Assembly: GCA_958496175.1 (NCBI GenBank)
Contig: OY292275.1
Location: 46,515,701 to 46,579,700, forward strand
Source of the DNA: Sisyra terminalis
Lineage: Eukaryota > Arthropoda > Insecta > Neuroptera > Sisyridae
Reading direction: 5' to 3'
DNA length: 64,000 nucleotides
Every line of letters starts with the position of its first letter. Positions within the stretch are counted from its first letter, which is position 1. Below are positions 53,301 to 62,200 of this stretch, piece by piece. Under the pieces are notes generated by a model that was not told the DNA's origin, did not search any database, and saw only the letters and a program-made list of their open reading frames with translations. A program made the position numbers and the translations under genes.

Positions 53301-55378
53301 TTCCTGAATCTCAACCGGAACAAGTTCCTGAACCTCAACCGGAAACCATTTCCGAATGTAAATTAGACGAAGCTTCTAAAAGTCCAGTTGAACAGGTCCC
53401 TCAAGTTCCAGTGTCTGAAATTCCTGCAGTTGTTCCTGAAGTAGTTGAAATTGTAGAAAATAAAGTTGAATCGATGCCTGAACTCGTCGCTGAGCCTGTT
53501 GAAGATTCCGTTGTTGTTGAGTCTCCACCTAAAACTGAAAATCCAGAACTTTCTGACGATTCCTTACCGCCGCCACCACCGTCGGTGGAAGAAACTCCCA
53601 GCCAAATTGAACAACCGAGCTTCCTAGTTGAATCCCTTCCGGAAACTGAATCAGATGTTGTAGAACCTAGTGATATAGAATCGGTGTCGTCATCCAACCA
53701 AACTTCCTTAGCACCCGAACCAATCGATCCCGTTCCAATTGAATCGCAACAAATCGAAACGATAGAATTAGCCGAAAACATCCCCCAAGAAATAGCTAGC
53801 GCCACAGAAAATATTGAAGCGGCTCAGGAAGAGAGCAGTTCACAAGTAGAAAAAGTTGATTCGGTACCTGTTACTTCAGCGCCGCTTCTCAATGATTCTG
53901 TTATCAGCGACGATGTGGCCCCCGAAATCAAACAGGTGAATACAAATGGACATATCTTCGGTCTCAATTAACCCATTTGTGTTGTTCTTTTTTTGGATTT
54001 AAATGTTAAATTTTCTCCATATTTTTTGTTTTTGTTTTAATTTTTGAATGTTTGATAATTTTATTTTTAATTGCATTTATGTTTGTTAATAAAATTATTT
54101 ATTAATTCTTCTCTCAAAATTCGGCAGTTTAAAAGTCCTGAGTTCCTTTTCAAAAAATTAACTTTCTTTCTCTGATCTAACAATGTAATAAGATTTTGTT
54201 TGTAGATTAATTTGTGTTTTAATATCATTTGCATTTTTATTGTTACATCATTTTGTGTTTAAATTAAATGAATATCATTTTAAATATGTGATTTTTTTAG
54301 ACATCGGTTGAAAAAATTGATACAACGGCGTGTGCTGAAGAAAGTCGAGATGCTGCCCCCAAGGTTGAAAACCAGGTATGCATTAAAAATATAATTAAAT
54401 CACCTAATTGTTATGTTGTTATGGTCTCCGTAAAATGCAAAAATTGTTCCCTCCTCAAAATTAAACCCCTAGTGCTTACTATTTGGATTTTTTATCTTCC
54501 ACATATCTATAATTATATGTTTTGCACATTATTATAGAGAATCATAATATAAACGCCTAATATGTAAATATTTTTGACTGGACAAAACAAAGCGATAGTA
54601 CACAACAAAAAATGACTTATAAAATTGCATAGATTCTGCAATAATTATATAGAGAAAGTTAGTGAAAATTATCGTTTTGAATCTCGTCAATTGATTTAAT
54701 AATTAGTAAGTTTTGTATTAGAGTACAGCTGAGTAACTTGCTGTCTTGCTTTATATGTTAACTTTAAATTTTGCCTGAAGAAGCAGAAATAAAATCTGCG
54801 AAACGTTGCAATTTTTATAATTTGACATATTCATTTATAAAGTACAAATCCCAAGATACTTATTAATTGTTAGTGAAAATGAACAATTTTTTAAAAATTT
54901 AAATTTTCTATAAAATAATATAAAACCTTCAACTCAAATTTTCTTGGCCCTTTTAAACTTGAAATTAAATGCACCTGTTAAAAAGATTAATCACTGAGTA
55001 AATAGTTCATAGCAAATTAATAGTAGCTACTTAGTAATTGGAGTAACCCAAACGATGGGGTATAAAGCAGAGTTTCCCAACATGATCGAAGAGATGAGGC
55101 ATTCGAAATTGTAAAACAACTTTCAATAACTACTTAAAAGTAAGGATATTTAGGGAGACAGAAGAATTTTTAAAAGGGTTAGGTGGAATATCCCTACCTC
55201 AAAAAATCAGATATCCCTGACTTAAATACAAATTTAATGAGAAACTAGCGATATTTTTTCCACTTTTATTCATTTTAAAAAAAAGTAGCACTTTTCTTTT
55301 ATTATTTTATTAATATAAATGGTTTTGTTCTAGGAACCTGTCGAAACTGATGGTGTTGCTGTGAAAGCCGAAGAATAA
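32157..55378 (+). CDS. Akap200: Akap200: MARCKS-like A-kinase anchor protein (5 coding exons)
   Basis: Five exons join in phase 0 at GT/AG junctions: 32157-32339, 45189-45494, 52577-53935, 54301-54375 and 55334-55378. Together they give 655 residues; skipping the 453-codon third exon leaves 202. The start [18 protein letters not shown] matches the conserved insect Akap200 N-terminus, with Gly2 and downstream basic residues suited to N-myristoylation. A basic segment at about residues 127-154 ([16 protein letters not shown]) is the MARCKS-type effector domain, a site for PKC phosphorylation and for calmodulin, actin and acidic-lipid binding. In Drosophila the family tethers protein kinase A RII to membrane and actin, and it has long and short forms that differ by a large internal exon; the layout here fits that. 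The rest is acidic and probably disordered. I could not pick out the RII-binding helix with certainty. Introns are about 12.8 kb, 7.1 kb, 0.4 kb and 1.0 kb. The first carries an antisense E2 gene. Confidence 0.9.
32807..33307. mobile_element. hAT-like MITE in Akap200 intron, perfect 8-bp TSD
   Basis: TIRs TAACGTGATCATA and TATGGTCACGTTA (12 of 13 matching) bound 501 bp, with GGTATACT repeated on both sides (32799-32806 and 33308-33315). Subterminal TCCCGCTTT/TTCCGCTTT words recur. There is no transposase. Confidence 0.85.
33415..33845. mobile_element. Degraded hAT-like element
   Basis: A left part CAGCAGGGATCCTAAAATG and a right part GGTCAGTGATTAAAAAAGTT then TGACACCCC resemble the ends of hAT non-autonomous elements. 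The termini are eroded and no target duplication is identified. Confidence 0.35.
33924..34248. mobile_element. TIR element (CAGTGGCGTAGC family), 7/8 TSD match
   Basis: CAGTGGCGTAGC on the left and GCTACGCCCCTG on the right are inverted termini of 325 bp. The flanks GAAGCTAC (33916-33923) and GGAGCTAC (34249-34256) are an 8-bp duplication with one change, as in hAT insertions. A 119-codon - strand frame crosses it and is incidental. Confidence 0.7.
34655..34745 (+). repeat. Truncated tRNA-derived SINE, copy 5
   Basis: Only the central part is clear: TTTCAAAATTGGTAAGGGTT, CGATTCTTGTGACGAATAAA and TTTTCAATATTTTT. The 3' body is lost. Confidence 0.4.
37707..38945. mobile_element. GACCGAAAC element, long copy
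   Basis: TIRs GTCCGACCGAA and TTCGGTCGGATAC with many subterminal GCCGAAACCGAAA words. Inside, TTCGTAGGAAAAAAAA and AATAAGGGGTYGAT match the shorter copy at 41387. The extra central DNA (about 38.1-38.7 kb) has no intact frame. It keeps, at 38081-38100, the un-inserted form of the site occupied by the nested MITE in the other copy. Confidence 0.65.
39719..40006 (-). pseudogene. Unrecognised protein-like fragment in Akap200 intron
   Basis: A 95-codon - strand frame in a GC-richer island reads protein-like in its centre ([19 protein letters not shown], then Pro/Gly/Tyr-rich). Just upstream a different frame is also protein-like ([20 protein letters not shown]) and stops as the first becomes plausible, which suggests an old coding segment broken by a frameshift. 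No family recognised, no clear splice sites, and no second exon found. It could also be conserved non-coding DNA. Confidence 0.22.
40558..40881 (+). repeat. Inverted-repeat element with hammerhead-like motif
   Basis: Arms TTCAGAGGACTAGGATCAAA and its complement (about 50 nt each) enclose a body shared with the 25.6-26.5 kb repeats. The motif CTGAGGA (40784-40790), stem GGCT/AGCC, GAAAC (40809-40813), GTC lies at the inner edge of the right arm. Confidence 0.65.
41387..42209. mobile_element. GACCGAAAC element, second copy with nested MITE
   Basis: It has the same termini (GTGACCGAAACCGA and GAAAGTTCGGTCGGATAC) and the same internal order as the copy at 37707, but a MITE is inserted at 41811-42064. 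A frame of 97 codons inside is incidental. Confidence 0.65.
41811..42064. mobile_element. Nested MITE with 3-bp TTA target duplication
   Basis: TIRs GGGGGCATCCATTAATTACG and CATGTAATTAATGGATGCCCCC bound 254 bp, flanked by TTA on both sides. The paralogous copy at 38081-38100 reads through GGTAATTATCAATATTC with one TTA and no insert. A TWA target of 3 bp fits PIF/Harbinger. Confidence 0.82.
42344..42574 (+). repeat. Second inverted-repeat element with hammerhead-like motif
   Basis: Arms of about 65 nt, for example GGACTTAAAGGATGTAAATC, are nearly perfect complements (42344-42410 and 42508-42574). Between them CTGATGA (42473), stem GGTC/GACC, AAAAC, GTC (42502-42504). The arms differ in sequence from the 40.6-kb element, but the architecture is the same. 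Confidence 0.65.
43612..43617 (-). terminator. Candidate poly(A) signal of the E2 gene
   Basis: AATAAA on the - strand lies about 66 nt beyond the E2 stop codon, the expected distance for a short 3'UTR. Confidence 0.45.
43683..44275 (-). CDS. Rad6-like ubiquitin-conjugating enzyme E2, nested antisense in Akap200 intron
   Basis: Three exons on the - strand (44275-44232, 44158-43876, 43811-43683) join at GT/AG sites to a complete 151-residue UBC domain, the usual Rad6/UBE2A/Ubc6 length. It starts [15 protein letters not shown] and keeps [17 protein letters not shown], the FTEEYPN-PP loop, the HPN motif (77-79), the catalytic Cys87 in NICIDIL, and [11 protein letters not shown]. Rad6 enzymes pair with RING ligases such as Rad18 or Bre1 to ubiquitinate PCNA and histone H2B in the nucleus. 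This copy differs from the very conserved family at many places (for example [10 protein letters not shown] for the usual Gly/Ser-rich turn, and a C-terminus ending EKSLIHS), so it may be a diverged paralogue. An earlier ATG at 44280 is followed at once by TGA. AATAAA lies at 43617-43612. Confidence 0.85.
44478..45030 (+). repeat. Dispersed repeat, copy A (paired with 50.1 kb)
   Basis: 44478-44880 is a near-copy of 50078-50420, sharing AGTCGATCCTTCTAAATAAT, TCAAATCGCA and ACCTTCAGGGCAGCTCACT in order. From 44708 it contains the hAT-like end CAGTAGTTCTTAACA. It starts about 200 bp upstream of the E2 start codon. Confidence 0.65.
45189..45494 (+). CDS. Akap200: Akap200 exon carrying the MARCKS effector domain
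   Basis: The acceptor is TTTTGTTGCAG|GTGAAG and the donor is GAAGAG|GTAAGA; the exon is 102 codons, phase 0 at both ends. It is Glu/Lys/Val-rich, followed by the basic-aromatic effector core ([13 protein letters not shown]) containing three serines that in MARCKS proteins are PKC targets. It is much GC-richer than its surroundings, as expected of a conserved exon. Confidence 0.92.
45577..45690. repeat. Fragment of the GGCCGGTATTTTCAC MITE
   Basis: AGGACCGGTATTTTCACATCTGG and TGATATATGTAGGAT match the element at 59035-59244. It starts just after the second Akap200 coding exon. Confidence 0.45.
47019..47280. repeat. GACCGAAAC element, 5' fragment
   Basis: TTCGACCGAAACTAGTTTTT followed by GGTCGAAACCGAAACCG and TTTGGTAGGAAGAAAAG matches the left ends of the copies at 37707 and 41387. 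The right end is missing. Confidence 0.5.
48449..48522. mobile_element. Very short TIR element
   Basis: TTCAGGGTTG and CAACCCTGAA are perfect 10-bp inverted ends around 54 bp of GC-richer DNA. No target duplication found. Confidence 0.35.
49478..49625 (+). repeat. tRNA-derived SINE, copy 6
   Basis: TTGGACTAGTGGTCAAGG (A box region), GGTAGGTTCGAATCCTG (intact B box), TTTCTCGATTTATGGATTTT and the tail AAAGCAACGGTAAAAATAA. It lies in Akap200 intron 2. Confidence 0.7.
50078..50895 (+). mobile_element. Dispersed repeat, copy B, containing a hAT-like element
   Basis: The first 340 bp copy 44478-44880. From CAGTAGTTCTTAATA (50270) to GGCTAAGAAAGACTG (50895) the ends are rough inverted repeats of hAT type. 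The 3' part matches 30300-30426 and the centre matches 7459-7890. No target duplication could be matched. Confidence 0.6.
51709..52193 (-). CDS. Unrecognised protein-like open segment(s), possible nested gene or decayed copy
   Basis: This - strand segment is clearly GC-richer than the intron around it. A 103-codon frame (52020-51709) ends in a 60-residue stretch with natural-looking composition ([20 protein letters not shown], then [14 protein letters not shown]) and a TAA overlapping AATAAA. An overlapping frame upstream (to 52148) and a further stretch after TTTTTTAG at about 52193 ([16 protein letters not shown]) are also protein-like, but they lie in different frames. Either small introns or frameshifts separate them. 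No family recognised. It is divergent from, and within 60 nt of, the putative internal Akap200 promoter, so a bidirectional promoter or conserved regulatory DNA are alternatives. Confidence 0.3.
52234..52372 (+). promoter_or_regulatory. Akap200: Putative internal Akap200 promoter and alternative first exon (MDRQ)
   Basis: TATAAATA at 52234-52241 is followed about 30 nt later by CTCAGTTT (52265-52272), which matches the arthropod initiator TCAGTT. No ATG occurs between there and CAATAATGG at 52361. That ATG opens four codons, ATG GAT CGA CAG, directly followed by the donor GTAAAG at 52373, in phase 0 with the acceptor at 52576. The resulting isoform would start MDRQ-DNAKQ and lack both the myristoylated N-terminus and the MARCKS effector domain, so it should be cytosolic. 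TATA, Inr, lack of upstream ATGs, donor and phase all agree, but there is no transcript evidence. The TATA-to-Inr spacing is slightly long. Confidence 0.5.
52577..53935 (+). CDS. Akap200: Akap200 long acidic exon, probably alternatively spliced
   Basis: The exon starts after TTTTTTAG at 52576 and encodes 453 codons in phase 0 (first residues [13 protein letters not shown]). It can splice at ACAG|GTGAAT (53935) to the next exon in phase. If the donor is not used, translation stops at 53971 after 11-12 more residues. Composition is Glu, Pro, Val and Ser dominated. It has polyproline runs at about residues 132-145 and again near the middle (PPPPP), which are candidate SH3/EVH1-type ligands, and near-identical repeats of the form SQPEQVPE at about 53282-53345. 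No folded domain is visible. The size and position fit the alternative exon of Drosophila Akap200, so skipping it is likely. Confidence 0.88.
54301..54375 (+). CDS. Akap200: Akap200 penultimate coding exon (25 codons)
   Basis: The exon lies between the acceptor ATTTTTTTAG and the donor AACCAG|GTATGC and is phase 0 on both sides. It encodes [20 protein letters not shown] and five more residues. Segments of this kind (a VEKI-type start alternating with small and acidic residues) could form an amphipathic helix, so it is a candidate for the kinase-anchoring helix, but that is inference only. Confidence 0.85.
54770..54816 (+). repeat. Best-folding copy of the hammerhead-like motif, in Akap200 intron
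   Basis: CTGAAGA (54775-54781), A, perfect stem GCAGA/TCTGC with an AATAAAA-type loop, GAAAC (54800-54804), GTT. Outside, TTGC before the core pairs with GCAA after it. No inverted-repeat arms flank this copy. Confidence 0.5.
55334..55378 (+). CDS. Akap200: Akap200 last coding exon and stop
   Basis: The acceptor is TTTTGTTCTAG. Fourteen codons ([14 protein letters not shown]) and TAA at 55376-55378 follow in the phase left by the previous exon. The acidic tail matches the rest of the protein, and the 3'UTR follows directly. Confidence 0.85.
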   Translation, partial: EPVETDGVAVKAEE

Positions 55379-55528
55379 ATTAAATCCGTCATCATATCCC
55401 AACAATTTTTGATTGTCTACGTCTTAAAATCATCTGCATAAAATATACAACTGAAAAATTAGTATTCATAAACTAAATTCAATGAAACTAAGATCAATTT
55501 TATCACGTACCAAAAGAACTTTGCCATT

Positions 55529-55534
55529 AATAAA
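55529..55534 (+). terminator. Candidate Akap200 poly(A) signal
   Basis: AATAAA lies about 150 nt after the stop codon at 55378 and is repeated almost at once in an A-rich run. Later AATAAA copies exist (for example near 56427), so alternative longer 3'UTRs are possible. Confidence 0.5.
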
Positions 55535-58500
55535 ATAAAAAAACATCTAGGCTTATTTTAAGTCTCCTTGGCAAAATGTATCAATACTCAAAATATATTA
55601 ATTTGTTTATATAATTATTATTATTAATATCAATATATACAATGAATTTGATACAACTGTTTTTACATTTAAACCATGACGAGTATATCGTCAGTGGTTT
55701 TTTTTAATATTAATATATACATTTTTGTAACATAGATTTAGTAGTTTAGCTTTAGCGATTCATGAAAGAACTCTACGTTCAAATATCAAAAATCAAAAAA
55801 AAAAATGTATAAAAAATTTAATGAAGTATATTTTGTATTCCAATTTAAAATTTATAATATAAAGCATATTTGGCTACTTTGAATCGAGTCGTTAAATTGA
55901 ATTATATAAATATTTTATTTACTTAAGTCTTATTTTATGTAAAAAAAATACATTCATTGTGTAAATAAGCGCGAGATAGTTAAAGTGTGTCCCTTTTTAA
56001 ATGCTTTTGTATAATTACTTCCGTGTAAATAATTTTTGATAAATTAGCTTTAACTACAAAAATGTGGTGCTTATTTACACAATTTTTTTTTTAAATTTAT
56101 TAAAGTAACGAGCATGTAATGACTCATATTTGAAATAGTTTGAATGATTGGCAAGGATTTTTTTTTAGAGAAATGAGACTTTCATGCAAGTTGATTAATT
56201 ACGACTACGATTTCTTGCATTGTATACGGAATCTAGGTAACAAAATTGTTCGTGAAGGAAAAATTGTAGTCGTATTTAAAACATTTAATACGTAGAATGA
56301 GCTTATTTAGGAAATTTGGTCGTTGTTAGTTCGAATAGATAGCAATTTTATATGATGAATAATTTTATAGAGTACAGATTTGCCTTTGGTATGAAAGTAA
56401 TAATTCGAATTAAGATATATGAAGAATAAAAACAAGCAGATTGGCTCTATTGTAAGTATCAAAGAAATGCACTGAGCCAAGGAATAGTTCTTTTTTAGAC
56501 GCCACCACTGAGGCTTAGTCTAATCTAATTGCCTGACCGGACAAAACAGAACAGTTACATAACATGTCAGACCAGAACATTTATTATTAATGTCAATCAG
56601 TAGATGGAAATAAGTACAGAAAGTACTTTTTTGATTTTTTAAGAGGACAATTCGCCTGATACTTTTTTATCCACTAAACAAAACGGTCGATGATATAGTG
56701 GCATCAAATCAAAATCTACATGATTACTATTTGTAAAAAATGTAAGTTTTACAGAAATTTTAAGTTTTCAAAACATTTTCATACCAATTTCGAATATCAA
56801 ATATTTTTCTTCAATACCCAACATTAAGTTGTAAAATCTGCTAAAAATTTAAGTGTTCAAATATATTTAATAATTTTAATCGTGTATGAAGAAGTGTTTA
56901 AATAATTATTCCCTTAAAATATAAAAAATACTGTGTTTTTCGCCAATTGAACGAAATAAACATGATTTTTTTCGTGTTTTGTTCTGTTTTGTCATGTAAC
57001 CGATCTATTATCCATCTTTGAAAGCTGGGAAATTTTTCCTTTTGGTTTAAATCTCATTGTGCTATAAAAAATAGATTCTATTGCTTGGCTTCAGCCCGTC
57101 CATTTACGCTTGATACATAATTATAAATTAATGTTCACAATCGGATTCATATATTCAAATACTTAAGACCTGATTTCAAATGAATGCTTTCGAATTTTTG
57201 ATTCAACTACTGAAAAAAGAAGTGCATCCAAATAAATTAATAGATCCACTTTAATTAATTCAATCCTCAACCTCAATGTTACAAAAAATACACTTTTGAA
57301 AATTGAATATTCAATAACCAAATTTTATCAATGTATTCCCTAATTATTTATTACTGTATCTTCTAGTTGCTATTTTTCTTTTATAGTAGTTTATTTTGTT
57401 ATGAATTCAAGTGTTAAGTTAAAAGTAGTGGTGTTAGCTTGAATTCAGTGCATTTTTTGTACTCACCAGTAGTCATTGAATTGGAAATATTGAAATTTCG
57501 ATTAAAAGATCAAATTTGAACTTTAAAAGAATTCGATATTGTTCATCCACTAGTTCAAATTGTTTGTCTTTATTCTTCAAATTAGGAACTGAATAAAATA
57601 AGATTGGTAAAGAGTGGAACAGCTGGATTTAGCTGCTGGAGTCTCGTTGACCAAAATAATATATTCTTTGTTGGAAGTGATATGAGTTAGGAAAATTGTT
57701 ATTGAGAGGGAACAGAATTTCTTTCAATTCTTACCGTTTAAAGAGAAAAAAAGATGTAATAAATTAAGTGATAGTAAAATTTGTAGTTCTAGATTTTATT
57801 CATATTTCTATAGTACTATTTTAACGTAATATTTCTACATGTAATCTTGTCAAATTTATTCCGTACTTATAAATCACTTTTAATAAAAAAAAAATGATTA
57901 TTACAAAAGGTTTCTTCATAATTTTCATAGTCGAGAGATTTTCTTTTTCACCAGTAAAATGCTATTTCTTTTTCGATATTTAAATGATGGTGATATATTT
58001 AACAAATAAAAAACTAAAACAAAAACTAACTGTCCAATTTTTATATTAAATGCTCAAATATTTATTTTAGAAAACATATTTTTAGGAAAATTGCATATCT
58101 ACCATTTTCTTTAAATTCATACCAAGAAATAGTAATTTTTGCCAAAACCTATTGTATTAACAGAAGGCCAATGAAAATAGTATTCAACTTGAAATCAATA
58201 GTGATTTACACTTTCATTCACAATTTCTTTTGAAATTATTTACAATTAATCAATAAAAAAAAATTCATATTGATCTCAAATAGTTTCCAAACTTCTGTCA
58301 ATACCTCTACGTTAAATAGATTTGTAGTAGATTCTCTTGTATTACTTCTAAAAATTTATAATCATATTGTAAGTGTGAATGTGTTTATAATATATGAAAC
58401 TTTAGATACTGCTAAGTGTTTAATTTCGCATTCCTTACAAAATCCATTCATTTGATTCCCGTTTTGCATAAATCGCTGAAAAAATTAATCCTTTTAAGGA

Positions 58501-58980
58501 AAACCCATCTCCCCAAAAAATGGCCAATTTCTATGTATGCTAGCCTTCTTAGACTTCATTTTCCCAAGAAGCATCCTTAAAAATGAAATTCTTTTTTACA
58601 GCTACCTTATCGATGATTCGTTCAATAAAAAAACATTAATTTTTAAGGAAAAAAACAACTCCTTATATAGTTTAATTTATTAATGTTCAATTTATAAATA
58701 AATATCAACCTTAACGTTATCAAAGAATTATCCTTTAAACTGCAAACCTTTTTATGCAGTCAGCTTAAGGTAATTTCAGCTAACAATGGAAAAATAATAA
58801 TTCCTCATATGTTTATTGTGCAATTGAAAATTATCCTTTATGATATTTGGAATTGAAATTGGGGTTGAAAAATAAGAATTTCTGATCTTTTTTCCTCTTT
58901 CATTAATTAATGGTGTAAAAGGTCTACAATGTTAAACCTTGAAATACGTCGTAGTTTATCTGGCAAGACTAATAGGTTTG
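55535..58980. other. Akap200 3' flank and intergenic DNA, no gene seen
   Basis: Very AT-rich with several further AATAAA sites, so part may be alternative 3'UTR. No exon with coding character on either strand. A possible TIR element at 56534-57003 is listed separately. Confidence 0.5.
56534..57003. repeat. Possible TIR element
   Basis: CTGACCGGACAAAACAGAAC and the roughly complementary GTTCTGTTTTGTCATGTAACC face each other 430 bp apart. A related word, GTTCTGTTTTGTCATACAACC, occurs alone near 20,106. The ends are imperfect. Confidence 0.3.
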
Positions 58981-59012
58981 GTAAGAAAAAAACAAATTAC
59001 GATAAAAAAATA

Positions 59013-59018
59013 TTTATT
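59013..59018 (-). terminator. Candidate poly(A) signal of the repetitive-protein gene
   Basis: AATAAA on the - strand lies about 280 nt past the TAG stop at 59297-59299. A MITE (59035-59244) sits between the stop and this signal, so it would be part of the 3'UTR if this signal is used. Confidence 0.35.
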
Positions 59019-59034
59019 ATTTAGAACACATTTA

Positions 59035-59244
59035 GGGCCGGTATTTTCACATCTAGATAATGACATATTTTATCTTCTAGATAAAATTTTATCCGGAGAA
59101 TAGACAAAACATGCGTCTTTCCACTTAAAGATTGTGATATGTGTAGGATGAATTTGTAGAAATTATTCAACAGATAAATTTTTATCTATTATGTCGCTAT
59201 CTTACGGATACGGTTTGTCTATCCATAAGTGAAAGTACCGGCAC
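59035..59244. mobile_element. GGGCCGGTATTTTCAC MITE (210 bp)
   Basis: TIRs GGGCCGGTATTTTCAC and GTGAAAGTACCGGCAC, flanked by TTA and TCA, suggest a 3-bp PIF/Harbinger-type target with one change. It lies in the probable 3'UTR of the repetitive-protein gene. Confidence 0.6.
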
Positions 59245-59296
59245 TCAGAAATATAAAAAAGTAATTTATAAGTTAAAAACAAAATTGTAATTAAAA

Positions 59297-62200
59297 CTAT
59301 TCATCATCTTTAATAATATAATCATCTAAAGTATTAAGATCTACGTCCGGAACGAATGGTAATGGTGTTGGTATAATCTAAAAAAAATACAAAACGCTTT
59401 AATATTAACACAGTAAAGACTTTATGCTTCCTAATAAAACCAATTATAAACAATTATTAGAAGCTAATAAATTGATAAATTCCAAAAATGGAAAAACATC
59501 ATAAGTTTACTTCATCAACTCTAACTACAGTACATTTTAGAAAATTCGAAATTATGTAATTCAAAATTTTGGTTAACACTAGCATAAATAAGTTATGGCT
59601 CTCTGTCGTTTCGATATTTAACAGTTCTTAGCTTCGAATAATGCGAATTATCCATTAAATTAAAATCTTAATTACTTCTTATCCCCAATTTATGAAAATT
59701 TGATTTATTATAATGATAATAATTACCTTCCATCCAGCTTTTCTTGGTAAATAATCCGAGACAAACGAATAAAATTCTTTTCGAGTTGCAACAATATTGG
59801 CCTTGGCTAATTTATACATCAGTGCATCCACTAATTTGCCTTGATAATCTTTTTTGGCCAAAATATATTTAGTGCAATCATTTACATACATCAGAAGTTT
59901 ATGCAATTTGTAGTCTTTTTCAATCGAATTGCTATAAAAAAAAAACTTATATTAACGATAGAAACGGTATGGATGGAATTTAAGGGTTTTGATATTTTAA
60001 AAAGGCATTCCTGTTTTTCCAGTTATATTACACAGTACTTTGAGAAAAATATTGTATAAACGTTTTTTTTTTAATCTCATATACCTCAAAAACTACTTAT
60101 TTTTCACCACTACTAAACAAATTTTACTAACTTATTAGATTTTCAACTTACGGTAAATTCAATCTTTTTTCAATATATGGTTTCATATGTTCAATATATG
60201 GTGCCAACTTTTTCTTCTGCGGGTTTTTGTATGGCACTCCGTCAATAATTGTGGCTTTATTGATCTTTGGATTAGACGATTTTACGCTTTTAGCAGAAAT
60301 AACCGGTTTTTTGTTAGAAACTATTGGTCTAACGTTCGCAAGTGCAAATGGTTTTGGTCTATCTAACTGCTGAAATTGGAAAAAAACATAATTAAAAAAT
60401 TTCGAAATCAAACTTAGAGGTCATTTCTAAATTATAGAAGGCAAATTTTACTATTATATAATCTACTTTTTCATCTTAATCAGAGAAAATAATAGATTCA
60501 TTTCTTCCGGAGTTTAAACCAAATGCTATTTTGAACTAGTTAATGCGTTTTTGCATAAGCTGCAACTACGCTGATTAATCAGTTCAAAAGCCATCAGATA
60601 TCAACCATTCAATTCAAACTCCATCAAAAATGAACCCAATACCAATTTATAAGTAAATAGAAAAAATATAAAAATATCCTTTCCTCCCAACAAAATTTCG
60701 TAAGTAATTTATGAATGACCCCCTCAGTTACTTACCGGACCAAAATTTTGTCTTGGTTGATATTTTCCCGGAACAAATTGTTTCGACTTCAAATCATAAA
60801 GGATCTAAGAAAATAAAATTTTCATTTAAAATACGAAAAATTTAAGGAAATTCGGTTATTTAATTTGTTATACCTTTTGTATGTTTGCGGTTCTATTTGG
60901 CATTTGATATGATTTCTTTGAGGCTCTAGCAGCGATCATTGTACTTTGAGCATTTGGTATTCTTTCCGATAAAAGAGATAAGCTACCAAGAGTGCTTGCT
61001 CTAGTAAATCCGCTCCTTAAGGACACTCGGTCTGGTTCATGATTACTTTTGAGAACAACATTAAATTCAGAATTATTATCGTTGGAATCTTCATTCTCGG
61101 AACTAATAGGACTAATATTACTGACGCCAAATGCACTTTCTGACTTCTCTTTGACGGTTTCGCTTTCAACATCTGTGTCATTTTCTTCTTGGGAAATCTC
61201 AGAACCATTTTCATCGTCTGAAGTTTCTTTCGATAATGAAGAATTTTCATGTTTTTCCTCAACACTGGCTTGATTCAAAGTTTTTGTTTCGTGTTTTTTT
61301 AAAGTTTCCGTTTTACTTGAATTAGATGCATTGCTTGGAAATGATCTGCTAGACTTGCTCATATCAGAATAGTCGACAAGTTTAAGACGTTTAGTAGTGT
61401 TGGATTTGGAAACATTTACAACACTTTTGTTCTTTTCCACTAAAGTTTCTTCATTTTCTTCGTTTGGTATCAAAAAATCATCATTGTTCTCTGTTGGAGA
61501 ATCATTCACATTTAGGTCTTTAAAATGGGGAGAAATTTTATTTAATACGGACGAATTATTTTCGTGCTCTTCCTTTGAAAATGTTGTGTTAAATGGGCTT
61601 GACGTCATCGTCGTATTTTTACTTTTGGTTGAAAAATTACTTCTTTGTGATCTAGTAGACCTGCATGAGGAATTTTTGCTTTGATTTTCGGAAATATCTA
61701 ACGTTTTTAAACCATCGTCAATTGGATTTATTTCGGTCGTATTTTTGAAATGATTTGAAATCGTTGATTTTTGAAGTCTGCTAGCGGTGGAGGAATTTTC
61801 ATGTGACCCATTAATATTTTCATTTTCAAATTCTGAAATTTCTGGAGTGGAACTACTCATTTCGGAATAATCAACAAGTTTTAAACGTTTTGAATTTGAA
61901 AGATTTAAACTTTTATCATTTGCTGTTTTATCTGGCAAAGAGTCATTTACACTGAGATCTTTAAAATAGGTGGAAATTTTATTTAATACGGACGAATTAT
62001 TTTCATGGTCTTCCTTCGAAAATGTTTTGCTAAATCGGTTTGAAGTTATTGTTTCACTCTTACTCTTTGTTGAGATATTGCTTCTTTGTGATCTGGTGGA
62101 TCGGCGAGAGGTATTTATACTATGATTCTTGGAAATATCTGCAATCGTATTTTGATTTTCACTTGACCTATGTGAGATATTTATGCTTTGATTTTTGGAA

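Noticed and set aside
52573..53805. Three - strand frames of 95-134 codons rich in Ser/Thr/Gly
   Set aside because: They are antisense shadows of the long Akap200 exon, whose Glu/Pro/Val codons read as Ser/Gly/Thr on the other strand.
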